Source of the DNA: Branchinecta lynchi
Lineage: Eukaryota; Arthropoda; Branchiopoda; Anostraca; Branchinectidae
NCBI GenBank assembly: GCA_023053575.1
Contig: JAKZAP010000018.1
Span: 18,628,202-18,692,201 of the forward strand
Reading direction: 5' to 3'
DNA length: 64,000 nt
Shown piece after piece: positions 34,486-44,365 of the stretch. Position 1 is the stretch's first letter. The number at the start of each line of letters is the position of its first letter. The notes under the pieces were generated by a model, which searched no databases, was not told the origin of the DNA, and saw only the letters and a list, made by a program, of their open reading frames with translations. The translations under genes were made by a program, and so were the position numbers.

Positions 34486-34850
34486 GGACCCCTCGCACTA
34501 TTTACTCTTCAACTTACAGTATTTAAAATATTTGAATACTTTAAAACTAGGCTGTGCTTTCGACAAACAACTCATGGTTTTGGCTTTTTTAAGCGTTTTC
34601 GAGGCCCGCTGACTTATTCCGAAAACAGGGAAACAATTTACATAACTGGTTTTTCTGATGGAAACACTTTTCGCAGACAACCATCGACAGCGTGATACAC
34701 ACCGAAGGTGGCAAAACATGGCAAGTGAGAAAATCAGCGTGGTTTTGTTAGAGGGGTTAGAAATGTTAGAATGTACCGCACAAAACTGGGGTCTCCGGGT
34801 TTAGGAATGGAATGATTATGGAAGTAGGTTGCGTTAGTTAGACAGGCCCT
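34486..34850 (+). mobile_element. TTAA MITE, AGGACCCCTCGCAC family, full length
   Basis: The left TTAA is 34482-34485 and the right TTAA is 34851-34854. The ends are AGGACCCCTCGCACTATTT and GTTAGACAGGCCCT. All family landmarks are present. The right TTAA is shared with the next element. Confidence 0.9.
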
Positions 34851-34854
34851 TTAA

Positions 34855-35145
34855 AGCACACCTCGCAGTATTTACCGTTTATGCTCCACTATTCAAAACA
34901 ATTTAAATACTGTAAGACTAGGCTCTGCTTTTAACATATCCACAGCTTTGGCTGTTTTGTACCTTTTCCTGGGTCCATTGACTTCTAACAAAATATTCAG
35001 ATAACCGGTTTTGTCCATCAATAGCATGATGCGTGAACACTTATCGGGAGCACAATGCGCATGGAAAATAGTGAATCTTGGCAGGCGCAAAGATCACTGA
35101 AGCAGCTAAGGAAGTAGGTTGCATTGGTAGGCTATTATAGACACG
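34855..35145 (+). mobile_element. TTAA MITE, AGCACACCTCGCAG subfamily, abutting the previous one
   Basis: It starts directly after the shared TTAA (34851-34854). It is a diverged relative: CTAGGCTCTGCTTTTAA, GCTTTGGCTGTTTTG and GAAGTAGGTTGCATTGGTAG near the end. The right terminus (about 35145) is degenerate and lacks a clear TTAA. Confidence 0.75.
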
Positions 35146-35864
35146 GAGAGTCATGTAACGACCTCTTAAACTAGAACGAACTCACGACTTTATTTTCTTA
35201 TTTTAATGCCCTCTTCAGTTTTAGAAACGCATCATACTGGCGCATATATTGGCATCAGAAAAGCTACCGATCAACTGTGGTAGCTCGTCACCGTCAACAA
35301 TGGGTGTGACGTCAGAGCTACATCGCACTTCTTATCCGATCCCGACGGGAGGTGAAATGTTATTCGGAAAATCTCAAATGCAATCGTCAGTCGAGACCAG
35401 TAAGTGCAACCACTCCCTTCTAGACTTCGAGATTTATACTCACAAAGAAACACTTGATGTTTATTTCCTGAAGGAATTGAGTTATAAGGGAATAAGTTAT
35501 TTGGTTTTCACCCCACTATCTCAAATTTTTTTTTTTTTTTCAATCAAGTTTAATCCGAATAGCTAAAAGCTAGAAAAGGAATAATTTTTTATCGTACTTG
35601 CAAGCACCAGTGCATGTTTATAAAATATACTCCAGGCACTTTCAGTGTCATGTATGGTTGAAGTGTCATCATAAATCCAATCTACAAAGAATCCTTCCCC
35701 CTGACCAAGGCTTAGTATGTTCCAGGTCTCATCCCGTTGGTATAGGCAAATAATTTCGATAGTTAATGTTCTGTCATACAACACGTTCAACATTTAAACT
35801 GATTATGAGTATTTCTGGGGGGGGGGGTCTGTTTGTTTTGTGCCTACACCCACCTTTGACTTCG
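35146..35864. other. No firmly supported gene
   Basis: An open frame reaching from 35249 to 35566 has its first ATG at about 35300 and contains a good donor-like sequence (ACCAGTAAGTGC, about 35395-35406). It was considered as an upstream al exon, but the donor leaves the wrong phase for the 39783 acceptor and the peptide shows no al similarity. Confidence 0.3.
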
Positions 35865-36062
35865 TAAATTTTGTCTGTCCGTCTGCTAGTCCGTCCGTCT
35901 TTTAGAACGACAACTCTCGAAGGGGTTGATAGACTTTGTAAGACTTGGTGTAAGGATCCTTTGGGTGAAAGCAGACGTACATTGCCCAGATTGGCTCCAT
36001 ACTCTCCGTAGCCCTGTATTTAGTGGCGAGGAAGGGGTTCGAAATTAAGGTATACATGTCCT
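35865..36062 (-). repeat. CGGACAGA-containing dispersed repeat, inverse copy
   Basis: Reads TCTGTCCGTCTGCTAGTCCG, ACGACAACTCTCGAAGGGG, and AAGACTTGGTGTAAGGATCC, the inverse of the order at 29680-29860 and parallel to 49550-49870. Confidence 0.55.
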
Positions 36063-36384
36063 AGAATTTACGTCACGCCTTTTCTTAGGTTCTCACACTG
36101 TTTACGACCCAAGACTTCACAATGTGCAAGTGAATAAAGCCTTGACAACTGCGAAGGGATTCGTTACTTTCAGCCCTGGAAAGGATGCTGAAGAAGCCGC
36201 AGCAAACCAAGGAAGTAAATATCTTGAGACTTCGAGAAACTCCGATGGACCCGGAAGGTACTGTCCCTATTCCTTTTTGAGATATGGACCTACACCCACA
36301 CAGACAATCCAAACAGGATTTCCATTTTTGTTCTCTCTACTACTACTTCACGCAGCAGCAGTTGCTACCTTTCCTGCTTCACTG
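36063..36384 (+). other. Unrecognised 98-codon open frame region
   Basis: The frame at 36124-36420 is open without an obvious domain and runs into the adjoining foldback element, so it is unlikely to be a real exon as it stands. No family recognised. Confidence 0.25.
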
Positions 36385-36533
36385 CACTGTAAAAAGTTTG
36401 ATTGCAGTACTTCCTACTGAGATTATTCTTATCTCTACGCAGATAATATAAATACCAAATAGAGATAACATGAATCCGAGTAGCAAATACTGCAGTTAAC
36501 TTTAATCTTCATACGGAGAAACTTTTTACGGTG
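36385..36533. mobile_element. Small foldback MITE, CACTGTAAAAAGTTT ends
   Basis: CACTGTAAAAAGTTTGATTG at the left pairs with AACTTTTTACGGTG at the right. Inner arms TTGCAGTACTTCCTACTGAG and GAGTAGCAAATACTGCAG pair too. It is related to 24723-24890. Confidence 0.7.
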
Positions 36534-36684
36534 TGCCATAGGCCGGTACGCTGTACAAGTTTCTACGAGTAAGGATTAAAGTTAACTGCAGGATTTGGTA
36601 CCGGGATTAATCTTATCTCTACTGAGACAAGATTAATCCGAATTAGAGATAAGATTACCTTTTTAGAGGCAACATTGATCCCAG

Positions 36685-38347
36685 CGTCACGACTGGGGAA
36701 GGGGAGGGTGGGACGTCCCCCCCCCAAAGCTGTTGGCCAGTCGGTAAAAAATAACCGTGTCGGCGCGAACCGCCACGATTTTTCGTCAAAACAGTAGGTT
36801 TTTTTTCATGAAAACAGTCGTTTTTTCTGAAAATTGGTTGATTTTTCGTCAAAATAGTCGGTTTTTTATGGCACTTGCCTTCCGGCCAAGTGCCATATAC
36901 CGATCACTTTTCCGTCGGTCTGTCGGTCGGTCGATGAGTCCGGTGTTTGCGAGTTAGGGTACTTCCAGATACGCTAGGACGATGAAACTTGGCAGGCATA
37001 TTAGGGACCCGACCAAACTAAGTTGGAAATAGTCACTTGCCCGATCCGACCATCGTGGGGGGAGGGAGGGTAGCCGGAATCCGGAATTTAGTGGCAAGCA
37101 TAACTTTCGAACGGGTGATCGGATCTTAATGCAAGTTGATATTTGGAGAGACGTCATGTCTCAGATATTCCATTTCAAGTCCGGACCGAATCTGATGAAT
37201 GTGGGGGGGGGGGGCGGAAATCATATGACAAGCTTAAAGTGGAGGGATCGGGATGGACCTTGGTGAGAGGAACAAGCACAAGCCCTAGGTACATCATTGG
37301 CAGACGCGGACGGGATTCGTGCACTGTGGTGGGAGTTGGAGGGGGGGGGGGACGGAATTCCAGTGATACGGAGTTAAGTTACTTTTAGGTGGGCTGGGAC
37401 AGTGAAACTTGGCAAGCGTACCAGGGACCCGACCAAACTAACTTGGAAATAGTCACTTGCCCGATCCAACCACCGTGGGGGGAGTGGAGGGAAGGGGAAT
37501 CCGGAATCTAGAGGTACGTATAACTTTGGAACGGGTGATCAGATCTTAATGAAACTTGATATTTGGAAAGACCTCGTGTCTCGGATGTCTCATGTGAAGT
37601 CCGAACCGGATCCGATTATTGTGGGGGGGGGAGTCAGGGGGGAGCCGTAAATCTTGTGACACGCTAAGAGTGGAGCGATTGGGATGAAACTTGGTGGGAA
37701 GAACAAGCACAAGCCCTAGATTCATCAGTGACAGAACTGGATCGGGTTCGAGCACTGTGGGGGGAGGAAGGGGGGTCTGGAATTCCGGTGATCACCAGTT
37801 AAAGTACTTTCAGATGTGCTAGGACCATGAAACTTGAACTTTTGAGTCTGGACATGGTTAGAATATTTTTGCCCATGGGCTTAGCTTACAACTTACAAAA
37901 CAAATGATACTTTTGATTAAAATATACATTTCATTCTCCCGATGAGCTCATCATCATTTTTGCTTCAAGAGTTTTGATTACAGATGAATTTCTAGCGCCC
38001 CTAAAGTGCGCATCATCACAGCCAAATGTATTACCAAACGATACGTTCTCGTGATTTCCAAGGACCCATTATCTCAAGGGTTTTGCTTACAAATAATCAC
38101 AACAAACCCACGAACTGAAGAATTCCTACTTTCATCCTCTGGCCCAGCCTTGCAAGTGCCATATGAGCTTGTAGCTCTTGTTTTGAGAATCAGTGAATAT
38201 TTCTGAAAATCAGTCAATCTTTTTCAAAAATGTCATTTTTGTTGTTGAAAACAGTCGTTTTTTCTGCAGAAAAAGTCGGTAAAAATTACCAGCCAGTCGG
38301 TAAATGCAACGTCCCCCCAAAAAACATTCAGGTTACTAACGCCTCTG
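36685..38347 (-). mobile_element. hAT-like MITE (family of 20186-20710) interrupted by a HINE-like element
   Basis: Flanked by GATCCCAG (36677-36684) and AATCCCAG (38348-38355), 7 of 8 identical. The right end, inverted, is CAGAGGCGTTAGTAACCTG, as in the copy at 20186. Both sides of the internal insertion hold the family's AAAACAGTCGTTTTTTCTG minisatellite. The left terminus is degenerate. Confidence 0.8.
36868..38182 (-). mobile_element. HINE-like element with three-part tandem array
   Basis: Its 3' terminus (left) is a hairpin with a 10-bp stem, ATGGCACTTG...CAAGTGCCAT (36868-36896), next to a GTCGGTCGGTCG tract. The 5' end (right) reads, inverted, AACAAGAGCTACAAGCTC then ATATGGCACTTGC. 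Between them lie about two array units with landmarks CTAGGACGATGAAACTTGG, GATCTTAATGAAACTTGAT and GATGGACCTTGGTGAGAGG, and a second, shorter repeat (AAAGTGCGCATC). It is inserted without an evident TSD into the minisatellite of the surrounding hAT element. Confidence 0.7.
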
Positions 38348-38385
38348 AATCCCAGTAGCAAATAGTGCAAGATTTTTTTTGTAGC

Positions 38386-38708
38386 GTAGTGCCAGGCATG
38401 GTTGGTGGAAAGTCACCCAGCAGTATCCTTTTTAGTTGTGTTCTGTCCACTCTTGCGGTCGGTATAGCCGGCTTCCAGTATTCGGTTTTTATGTTACTAT
38501 TTGGGGGTTAATAAGTCGTGAACCACAACAGGTATGAAGATGAAACGCATGTCCTTTCTGCAGCTACATCTTATGTAACTAATCGTAATTAGCAATGCCG
38601 CAAGCTACGACAGCACAGCGTAAACAAAGGAGCGAATATGTGTAGGACTAGTGCGACAGTCACAGTTACGCAATAAACTCGGCTATCGAAGATTTGCAAT
38701 TCACTTCT
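38386..38708. other. No gene seen
   Basis: Short interval between two transposons. No frame or repeat of note. Confidence 0.35.
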
Positions 38709-39049
38709 CAAAGGCCCCTCGCACTGTTTACTCTTCAGCTTACGGTATCTTAAATTTTGAATACTTTACAACTAGGCTGTGTTTTCAACAAATAACCCAC
38801 GGTTTTGGCTGTTTTAAGCCTTTTCCGAGATCGGTTGACTTGTAGCAAAAACAGAGAAACAATTTACATAACCATTTTTCCTGATGGAAAAACTTCTCGC
38901 AGACATCCGTCGACAGTGTGATACACATCTAAGGTAGCAAAACACAGCCAGTGAAAAAATCAGCGTGGTTTTGTTAGAGCGGTTAGAATGTACCGTACGA
39001 AATGTAGGTTGAAGTAGGTCGTGTTGGTATTATAGGTTACACAGGTCCT
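38709..39049 (+). mobile_element. TTAA MITE, AGGACCCCTCGCAC family
   Basis: The left end is degenerate (AAAGGCCCCTCGCAC). The right end ACACAGGTCCT is followed by TTAA (39050-39053), which is shared with the next element. Landmarks CCCACGGTTTTGGCTG and AAATCAGCGTGGTTTTG are present. Confidence 0.85.
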
Positions 39050-39053
39050 TTAA

Positions 39054-39758
39054 AGGACACCTGAATCTAGAGTACATACTATCATCCCTATCTGTATGAC
39101 TTCCGTTAACATTGCCTGCAGAAAACCCAATCCAAATACGAAATAGTGTTTCCAAGGTATGATTTTTGCTCCATTTTGCATCTGTCCTTATTTCAGTACC
39201 GAACAATTTTAGAAATGAACAAATGTCTCCAATCAACCCTTCTTCTGGAATATTTTTTAACCAGTTAAGCCCAAACGTATATCTAGAAGAAATTCCAGTA
39301 CGATCCGGCCAGCGCTGTACACGATTTGAATGAATTGTGCTTTTTGTCTTGGAGTCTGCATGTGCAAACCTCCAGAAACGAACATCCCTATTTCGAAAAC
39401 GTCACGCTCGGGAGAAGAATGCTCTCCGCGTCTATGTCTGTAAATGCATTCTCCATGGTGTGTTCAAGTATGGTTTCATTGTTCAAGTGTAATCACACAC
39501 TTCTTCCTAAAAGGAAAGGCCGGAGTCTTTTACATTGCAAGAATCGGCGAAGGTCCTCAAACCAACCTTTGGGCACAAACCAGGTTTCTTGTATAGTTCA
39601 ACAATATGAACGGATTAAGTTATGATTTTTCTTGTTATACGAAAATGCCAATCGGCCTTTTTTATGTATGTTTTTTATTATGTGTGTTCTCCGGGCTTAG
39701 AAATATAGGAGTGATTATGGAAGTAGGTTACGTTAGTATTATAGGTAAGACGGGTCCT
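39054..39758 (+). mobile_element. TTAA-flanked element with family ends around a foreign gene fragment
   Basis: It lies between TTAA at 39050-39053 and TTAA at 39759-39762. The left end AGGACACCTGAATC and right end AAGACGGGTCCT match the family termini, and the last ~80 bp (CTCCGGGCTTAGAAATATAG to the end) are the family's 3' part. The middle (39062-39590) is not family sequence but a decayed coding fragment read on the minus strand. The structure is that of a transposon carrying a captured host fragment, or alternatively two truncated copies on either side of one. Confidence 0.55.
39062..39590 (-). pseudogene. Decayed protein-coding fragment, family not recognised
   Basis: On the minus strand, the first part (about 39590 to 39400) reads QETWFVPKGWFEDLRRFLQC, then a TGA, then HTMENAFTDIDAESILLPSV. 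A +/-1 frame change near 39405 leads into a long open stretch that includes DVRFWRFAHADSKTKSTIHS, VQRWPDRTGISSRYTFGLN, WLKNIPEEGLIGD, FLKLFGTEIRTDAKW and GSHTDRDDSMYSRF, ending at about 39062. The composition (many Trp, Arg and Asp, no low complexity) looks like a genuine globular protein. One internal stop plus one frameshift make it a pseudogene. It sits between the terminal repeats of the 39054-39758 element. It may be one exon of a host gene or part of an unknown transposon protein. Confidence 0.55.
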
Positions 39759-39782
39759 TTAAGAGAAAAATTGTCTACTCAG

Positions 39783-39992
39783 GGCATCTTCCGATGAGGA
39801 AGACATCGACCTCGAAGGAGAAGAGAAGCTGGACGACATCAAACAAGAACACTTCGGCAATGATTCCGAGGGCGATGAGGAAGTCCCACAGAAAAGAAAA
39901 CAAAGACGTTACAGAACGACCTTTACCAGCTATCAATTAGAAGAGCTAGAAAAGGCGTTCTCAAGGACCCATTATCCAGACGTCTTTACCAG
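39783..39992 (+). CDS. al: aristaless/Arx homeobox protein, exon with homeodomain helices 1-2
   Basis: Aristaless/Arx proteins are paired-like transcription factors that bind palindromic TAAT sites in the nucleus and pattern appendages and neurons. This exon encodes an acidic stretch ([19 protein letters not shown]), [14 protein letters not shown], and then homeodomain residues 1-30 plus two bases of codon 31: [20 protein letters not shown] through HYPDVFT. The acceptor is TCTACTCAG; the first base G completes a codon begun in an upstream exon. An in-frame TAA at 39760-39762, with no ATG after it, shows that this cannot be the first exon. The donor is AG|GTAAGT. The next exon is 4.8 kb downstream. 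A TTAA transposon ends 20 bp upstream of the acceptor. The upstream exon(s) were not found in the window. Confidence 0.96.
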
Positions 39993-40507
39993 GTAAGTTT
40001 TCCAAAGATATGAACAGGGAATTCTTCGATGCATATAGAGTTTATGAAATAATACATATATTATTAATAATATTTATTACTAACCTGATGAAAAATTTGT
40101 AGCCTGCGTAGTTGTATGGTAGTTGTACGAAAAAGTTGCATGTAATACTATGTAATAGTAAAGAATACTATCATTTACTGTGCCTCACACTGGTCCAATA
40201 TTAAGCAGTAGTATCTAGTAGCATCCTGTCTTGCAATAGTAGCATCCAGGCTTGCTAATAGTAGCATGCAGTATAATGCAGGTAACAGGGTAGCCTTGGA
40301 GTAGAAGCATGTAGTAGCATCAGTTAGTACTGCAGGCTGCTTTTTCGTACTACTTCGTACTACTATTTTGAGATACATTTTTCATCGGGAATTTCCGTGA
40401 CATGGGGATGTGAACTGGTTAGATGAATTTGTCTTCGAGCGGGATCACTGTTCCGATGGCCGGCTTCTACCAGACTATTGTAGTCGTTTGCGAACTCTGT
40501 TCACAAG

Positions 40508-40581
40508 CCCTCGGTAGCTCAAACGGTAAGAGCGCCTGCCTTGTAAGCAGAGGGTCCAGGGTTCAAATTCCGACTGAGGAG
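40508..40581 (+). tRNA. tRNA-Thr (UGU)-like sequence, probably degenerate
   Basis: It folds as a cloverleaf: acceptor CCCTCGG/CTGAGGA (six of seven pairs), D arm GCTC...GAGC with an AAACGGTAA loop, anticodon arm CCTGC-CTTGTAA-GCAGA with anticodon TGT, variable GGGTC, and a T arm with GGTTCAAAT. Two of the five T-stem pairs and the first acceptor pair are mismatched, so this may be a tRNA pseudogene or the head of a tRNA-derived SINE rather than a working gene. There is no intron. It lies in the first visible al intron. Confidence 0.6.
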
Positions 40582-40639
40582 CATTTATGTCTTTCAGTTC
40601 ACTACTTGTAGAAAGAGTTCATGTGTCAAAATTTGTCTA

Positions 40640-40960
40640 TACATGAATGAATGAATTTATTCCCAAATGGTCGGGGGGCCATGGCAGGAAAACAAAATAA
40701 AGACAAAATAATACTAAAAACCACAATACTTACACCAAAAGGAGGGAACCCTTACTCCAAAAAAACGCTCCCGATGCTCCATAGCCTGCTTGAGGAACCT
40801 CCCAAGGCGAAGGTCACCAAAATCTTTCTTCCCCATAACCTTAACCAAATCCTCTTCCTCCATCCTATCATGCCCAAAAATCTCTCTACGCAAATCATTA
40901 GTTCAGCGCATCAACCTACCAAATGCAAAATATCCTCCCCTAGTGAACCACACATAGGGC
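40640..40960 (-). mobile_element. LINE 3' end (CATT tail) with C-terminal coding remnant
   Basis: The minus strand reads NDLRREIFGHDR, VMGKKDFGDL, RLGRFLKQAMEHRERF, parallel to the fragments at 506-893 and 25462-25765. The tail, a GAATGAATGAAT array (inverse CATT), is at 40642-40656. It is truncated on the 5' side. Confidence 0.75.
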
Positions 40961-41163
40961 AAAAGTTTTGTTGGAGCGCCATTTGTGAGAACTAGTTTCC
41001 CAACCTCCTGGTCAAGCACGGCATCTCGGCGCGCATTTCAGCATCGAGTCCGTCTGGGATGAACACCATAGAATATAATAAAATATTTGTACACGAGATA
41101 GGGTTTACATTGGCTTGAATAAACATACACTACCAACAACATACAAATAAAAAAGATAACAAG

Positions 41164-41477
41164 TAGTTGCGTGTTTGTAGATACGATGGTATCTGTTACC
41201 ACGGTAACTGGGTTTGCAATAAGTGGTTTTTGCAGCTACCGTGGTATCTGACATACGGTTGCTCTGGCAAAAACGACAATTGCCGAAATTGCGCTTTTCG
41301 AAGTCATCCCAAAAGAAAAACTGAAATTCAGTCACATCACTCCACGATCAGTTACCACGGTCGGACCGTGGTATCTGAATATCAGATACCATGATAACTG
41401 GCCAGATACCAGGATAACTGTAAAAACGACTTTATACCGGGGTATCAGATACCATGGAATCTGCAAAAACGCAACTA
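41164..41477. mobile_element. Palindromic TACCACGGTA-rich MITE
   Basis: TAGTTGCGTGTTTGTAGAT at the left pairs with ATCTGCAAAAACGCAACTA at the right, possibly with a TA target. The inside repeats GATACCACGGTATC-like palindromes and the phrase TCGAAGTCATCCCAAAAG. A longer, rearranged relative is at 52812-53310. Confidence 0.7.
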
Positions 41478-42682
41478 GAGTAAACAAATGGTCATGTGAT
41501 ATACCGTGAACAATGACCTTCGCCACACCATCATTTCCCATTTCACTGATACAATAAATCTAATAGACAGATTCAATGCACTTGTTGCGAAGCCCGGAAC
41601 ACCGAAGATACGTTCTCAGTTTCGAGTCGCGTTTTACTGGATGTAGTTTCGGTGCAGTTTCACTCTTATTTTTTTGGTTCGTCCAAAAGCTTTGCTTTTC
41701 AACTTTTTATTTCTTCATTCCAGATATGTAGTTTCGTAACTAAAACAGTTACGCCAAACCACAGTGAAACTACAACCAAAAAGTTGGAACTTATATGTTT
41801 GTTGAAGAGCATGATCCGAGGCGTCCCAGCTAAAACGATTTCTTCATGCTATTCATTTCAAACTTCTTTAAATAAATGTATGCTATACCTTATTACCTGT
41901 ACTTACCTATTTCCCGTCAGCATTCACTTAATGCCATTAAATGGTTTCCCCTTATCCCCTGTGCCAGCTCTGAGATCAGCAATTCAAGTTTAGGTCTTCA
42001 CGTCATTTTCTCGTGATGTATCAGTCCTCCAAACAAATCTCACACAGGTCTCACTTTGTTCTTTGACTACTAAATGATACAGCCAACGATGAAATTATCG
42101 TGATTGGACATATTTATTCACTGGGTTTCCAGTCTGGTATGTAAAGTGAGGGCAATTTAAATTCACTTAAGGCCTGTCTGAAACTTCCATTCTCAGATTT
42201 CCACCAGTCAAGGTATGGTTCCATAATTGCGAAGCCAGTTAAGAGAGAACACATAAAACGTCGAAAATCACATACCTCTTCACACTATGATGTCGAGGTA
42301 CTCTGGCCCTTGCGTTTCACGATTCAGCTACAACCTGCATGCTAATTTAATTCATCTGGTTAAATAGCAAAAAACTAAGAATGATCGTTTTAAACACGAA
42401 ATTACCCTGACAAAAACAGCTTCATCTGAATGATGAAAAATCAACCACTTATAGGAAAACAATAAAAAGATTTAGCTTGTGGGAAAACATGGCTTGCTGA
42501 GATCAGCACGTTTTTTTCCAGACTGAGGAGCGACTCCTAATGATGGATCTGGTCGTTTCGTGTAACTGATAAATACAACCGAAATAATATTTTCACTCAG
42601 TCACAACACCAAAAATGGTGGATGATAGTGGTGGGAAATAATTGTGTGGATCCGATCCGGAGAGAATAAGAGATGCGAATAA

Positions 42683-43046
42683 CCCTAGGTTCACACAGAG
42701 CAATCGCGGCGATGAACGAGATTTTTCAATCGCAGCGAGAGAAGATTTTTATCGCCTGGATGTTTACACTGAATTTTCGGCGGCAATAGAATTTTAAGCG
42801 AAAAATAATTAAATAATTCAAAATAACCCTTAAATAATTAAAATAATAAAAAATAATTAATTTTTCTAAAACTGAATCATCAAAAGGGTCGTCCATGTTG
42901 ATGTTGCGTGCATAAAATCGTACTATCGCCCGATTAAAGTTGAATTTTCCCGGCACTGAAAATCGCCTGACGAAGCAAAAGAAATCGCCGATTTTGGCGA
43001 CGAAAATTTCAGCGATGGCCGATATCGCCTCAGTGTGAACCTAGGG
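42683..43046. mobile_element. Harbinger-like MITE, 364 bp, TAA target
   Basis: The ends are CCCTAGGTTCACACAGAG and, inverted, CCCTAGGTTCACACTGAG. Flanked by TAA on both sides (42680-42682 and 43047-43049). The subterminal arms pair through CAATCGC/GCGAT motifs. A 3-bp TAA target is typical of PIF/Harbinger elements. It is AT-rich and non-coding inside, and lies in the al intron. Confidence 0.85.
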
Positions 43047-43338
43047 TAAGAGATTAAGAAGATGAACAACAGAATCCTTTTGTAACCATAAACTGGTATT
43101 ATATTTGTACCTTCAAGACCAGCATGCTTCACTCGGATCTTCAAACCTTTTCGACTTTTCAAGTCAGTTTTTCAGTGACCAAATTTCAGATCCTGTTTTA
43201 GTGTTCTTTGTAAAAATCTGGGCAACTGCTTTAAAGTTTAACTGAAAAGCAAGCTTATTAGTATTGTCATGAATTTGAACACACTTGATTATTTTGACTC
43301 TGCTTAGTAATTTTCAATTTTTTCCTGTTGGGCTCTAG

Positions 43339-43475
43339 CAAGGCCCCCCGAAACATACAAAAATACTCATTTGTATAGGCTTTTCCCTCTGATCTGTGTC
43401 TTTTTTGTGCGACCCGCAGGCAACCCCCCCCCCCCCCCCCCCCCCCCCCGAAATAAATTCCTGGATACGCGCCTG
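43339..43475 (-). mobile_element. hAT-like MITE, 137 bp, perfect 8-bp TSD
   Basis: An inverse, shortened copy of 18319-18519: CAAGGCCCCCCGAAACAT at the left, AAATTCCTGGATACGCGCCTG at the right, and a run of about 26 C (43424-43449) in between. Duplication GGCTCTAG at 43331-43338 and 43476-43483. Confidence 0.9.
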
Positions 43476-43764
43476 GGCTCTAGTATTGACCTTCGCTTGA
43501 CAAGACAAATTTCATCCCGACGTGGAGAATCTGAATTTCAAAAATAGCGGAGAATTTGAATTTCAAAAATAGCGTGCATTTTAGTGGGCAATGAAACGAA
43601 GTTCAGCAGATGTTCAATTCTAGATTGTTGGGTCACTTCTTAAGAAAGACCGCTGTTGCGTGTGACCCAAAAATGGTTTATTTTTCGGCAATCCTTCACT
43701 TTTGTAGTTGATAATTATTTCAAATAAAGAGGTACAAGCACATAGAGGTACCACAAATCCTTAA

Positions 43765-44209
43765 AGCTCTTGCTTAGACTACCTTATGTAATATAACCAG
43801 CTTTTTTGTGGAATTATAAGCTTTAAAATCACCACCTTTCTCCACTCTTTCATTTTGTACCTACGAATTTTTCAGTGTTTTTTCGGCCGTGCCGAGTCTT
43901 GCTCTTCACACAAAACAAAGTTTGACGGGATCTTCAACGTCCACTGACAACCCTTTACACACAAGGATATGAGAATCTTCTGTTTTTTACCTCGTTTATT
44001 TGCTTAATCTTCCAATTGTTTAACCATGGTGCGTTCAGTTTCAAACATTTTGCGCTTAGCCGCCGCGTCGGAGAGCAGGACGGCTGGATTGAGTCGACAA
44101 GCGCTAACAAGAAAATCGCTAATTTCAGGTGGATATTAATGGTATTTTCGAAAAACATTTTTTTTTACCCATTTCATAGGGAAAAGATCATTTCTAGTAA
44201 GAATTGTGC
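43765..44209 (+). mobile_element. TTAA MITE, 445 bp, same family as 32631-33079
   Basis: TTAA at 43761-43764 and 44210-44213. The landmarks GAATTATAAGCTTTAAAAT, GCCGCCGCGTCGGAGAGCAG and GAAAAGATCATTTC are in the same order as in the other copy. Confidence 0.8.
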
Positions 44210-44254
44210 TTAAAGAAAAAGTTCACTCTATGAAAATGAATCAAACTAATAGCC

Positions 44255-44365
44255 GAGCAACTAAGTAAAACATTTTCATCGGGTCTTCAAGGCTATTTAA
44301 GTGAGTAAATGATGGGTAATTAGACTATCGTATCTCAGATTCGATTAAACTTTAAATAGTATGTT
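44255..44365 (+). repeat. Short dispersed repeat, second copy at 58025-58125
   Basis: Shared order: TTTTCATYGGGTYTTCAAG, TATTTAAGYGARYAARTGATG, GGTAAYTAGAYTRTCGTATC and TAAACTTTAA. Extent and type are unknown. Confidence 0.55.

Larger units (their letters stand above)
36546..38385. mobile_element. Outer foldback element interrupted by a nested hAT/HINE block
   Basis: The left part (36546-36684) and right part (38348-38385) join to a foldback element of the 24723-24890 type. The left arm ends in ...GATCCCAG and the right begins AATCCCAGTAGCAAATA. The ends TACGCTGTACAAG and, inverted, CACTACGCTACAAAA mark the outside. Everything between 36685 and 38347 is later insertion. Confidence 0.65.

Noticed and set aside
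35249..35405. Upstream exon of al ending at the donor-like ACCAGTAAGT
   Set aside because: The phase left by that donor does not match the 39783 acceptor, and the peptide has no resemblance to aristaless N-termini. The longer frame also starts with TTG, not ATG.
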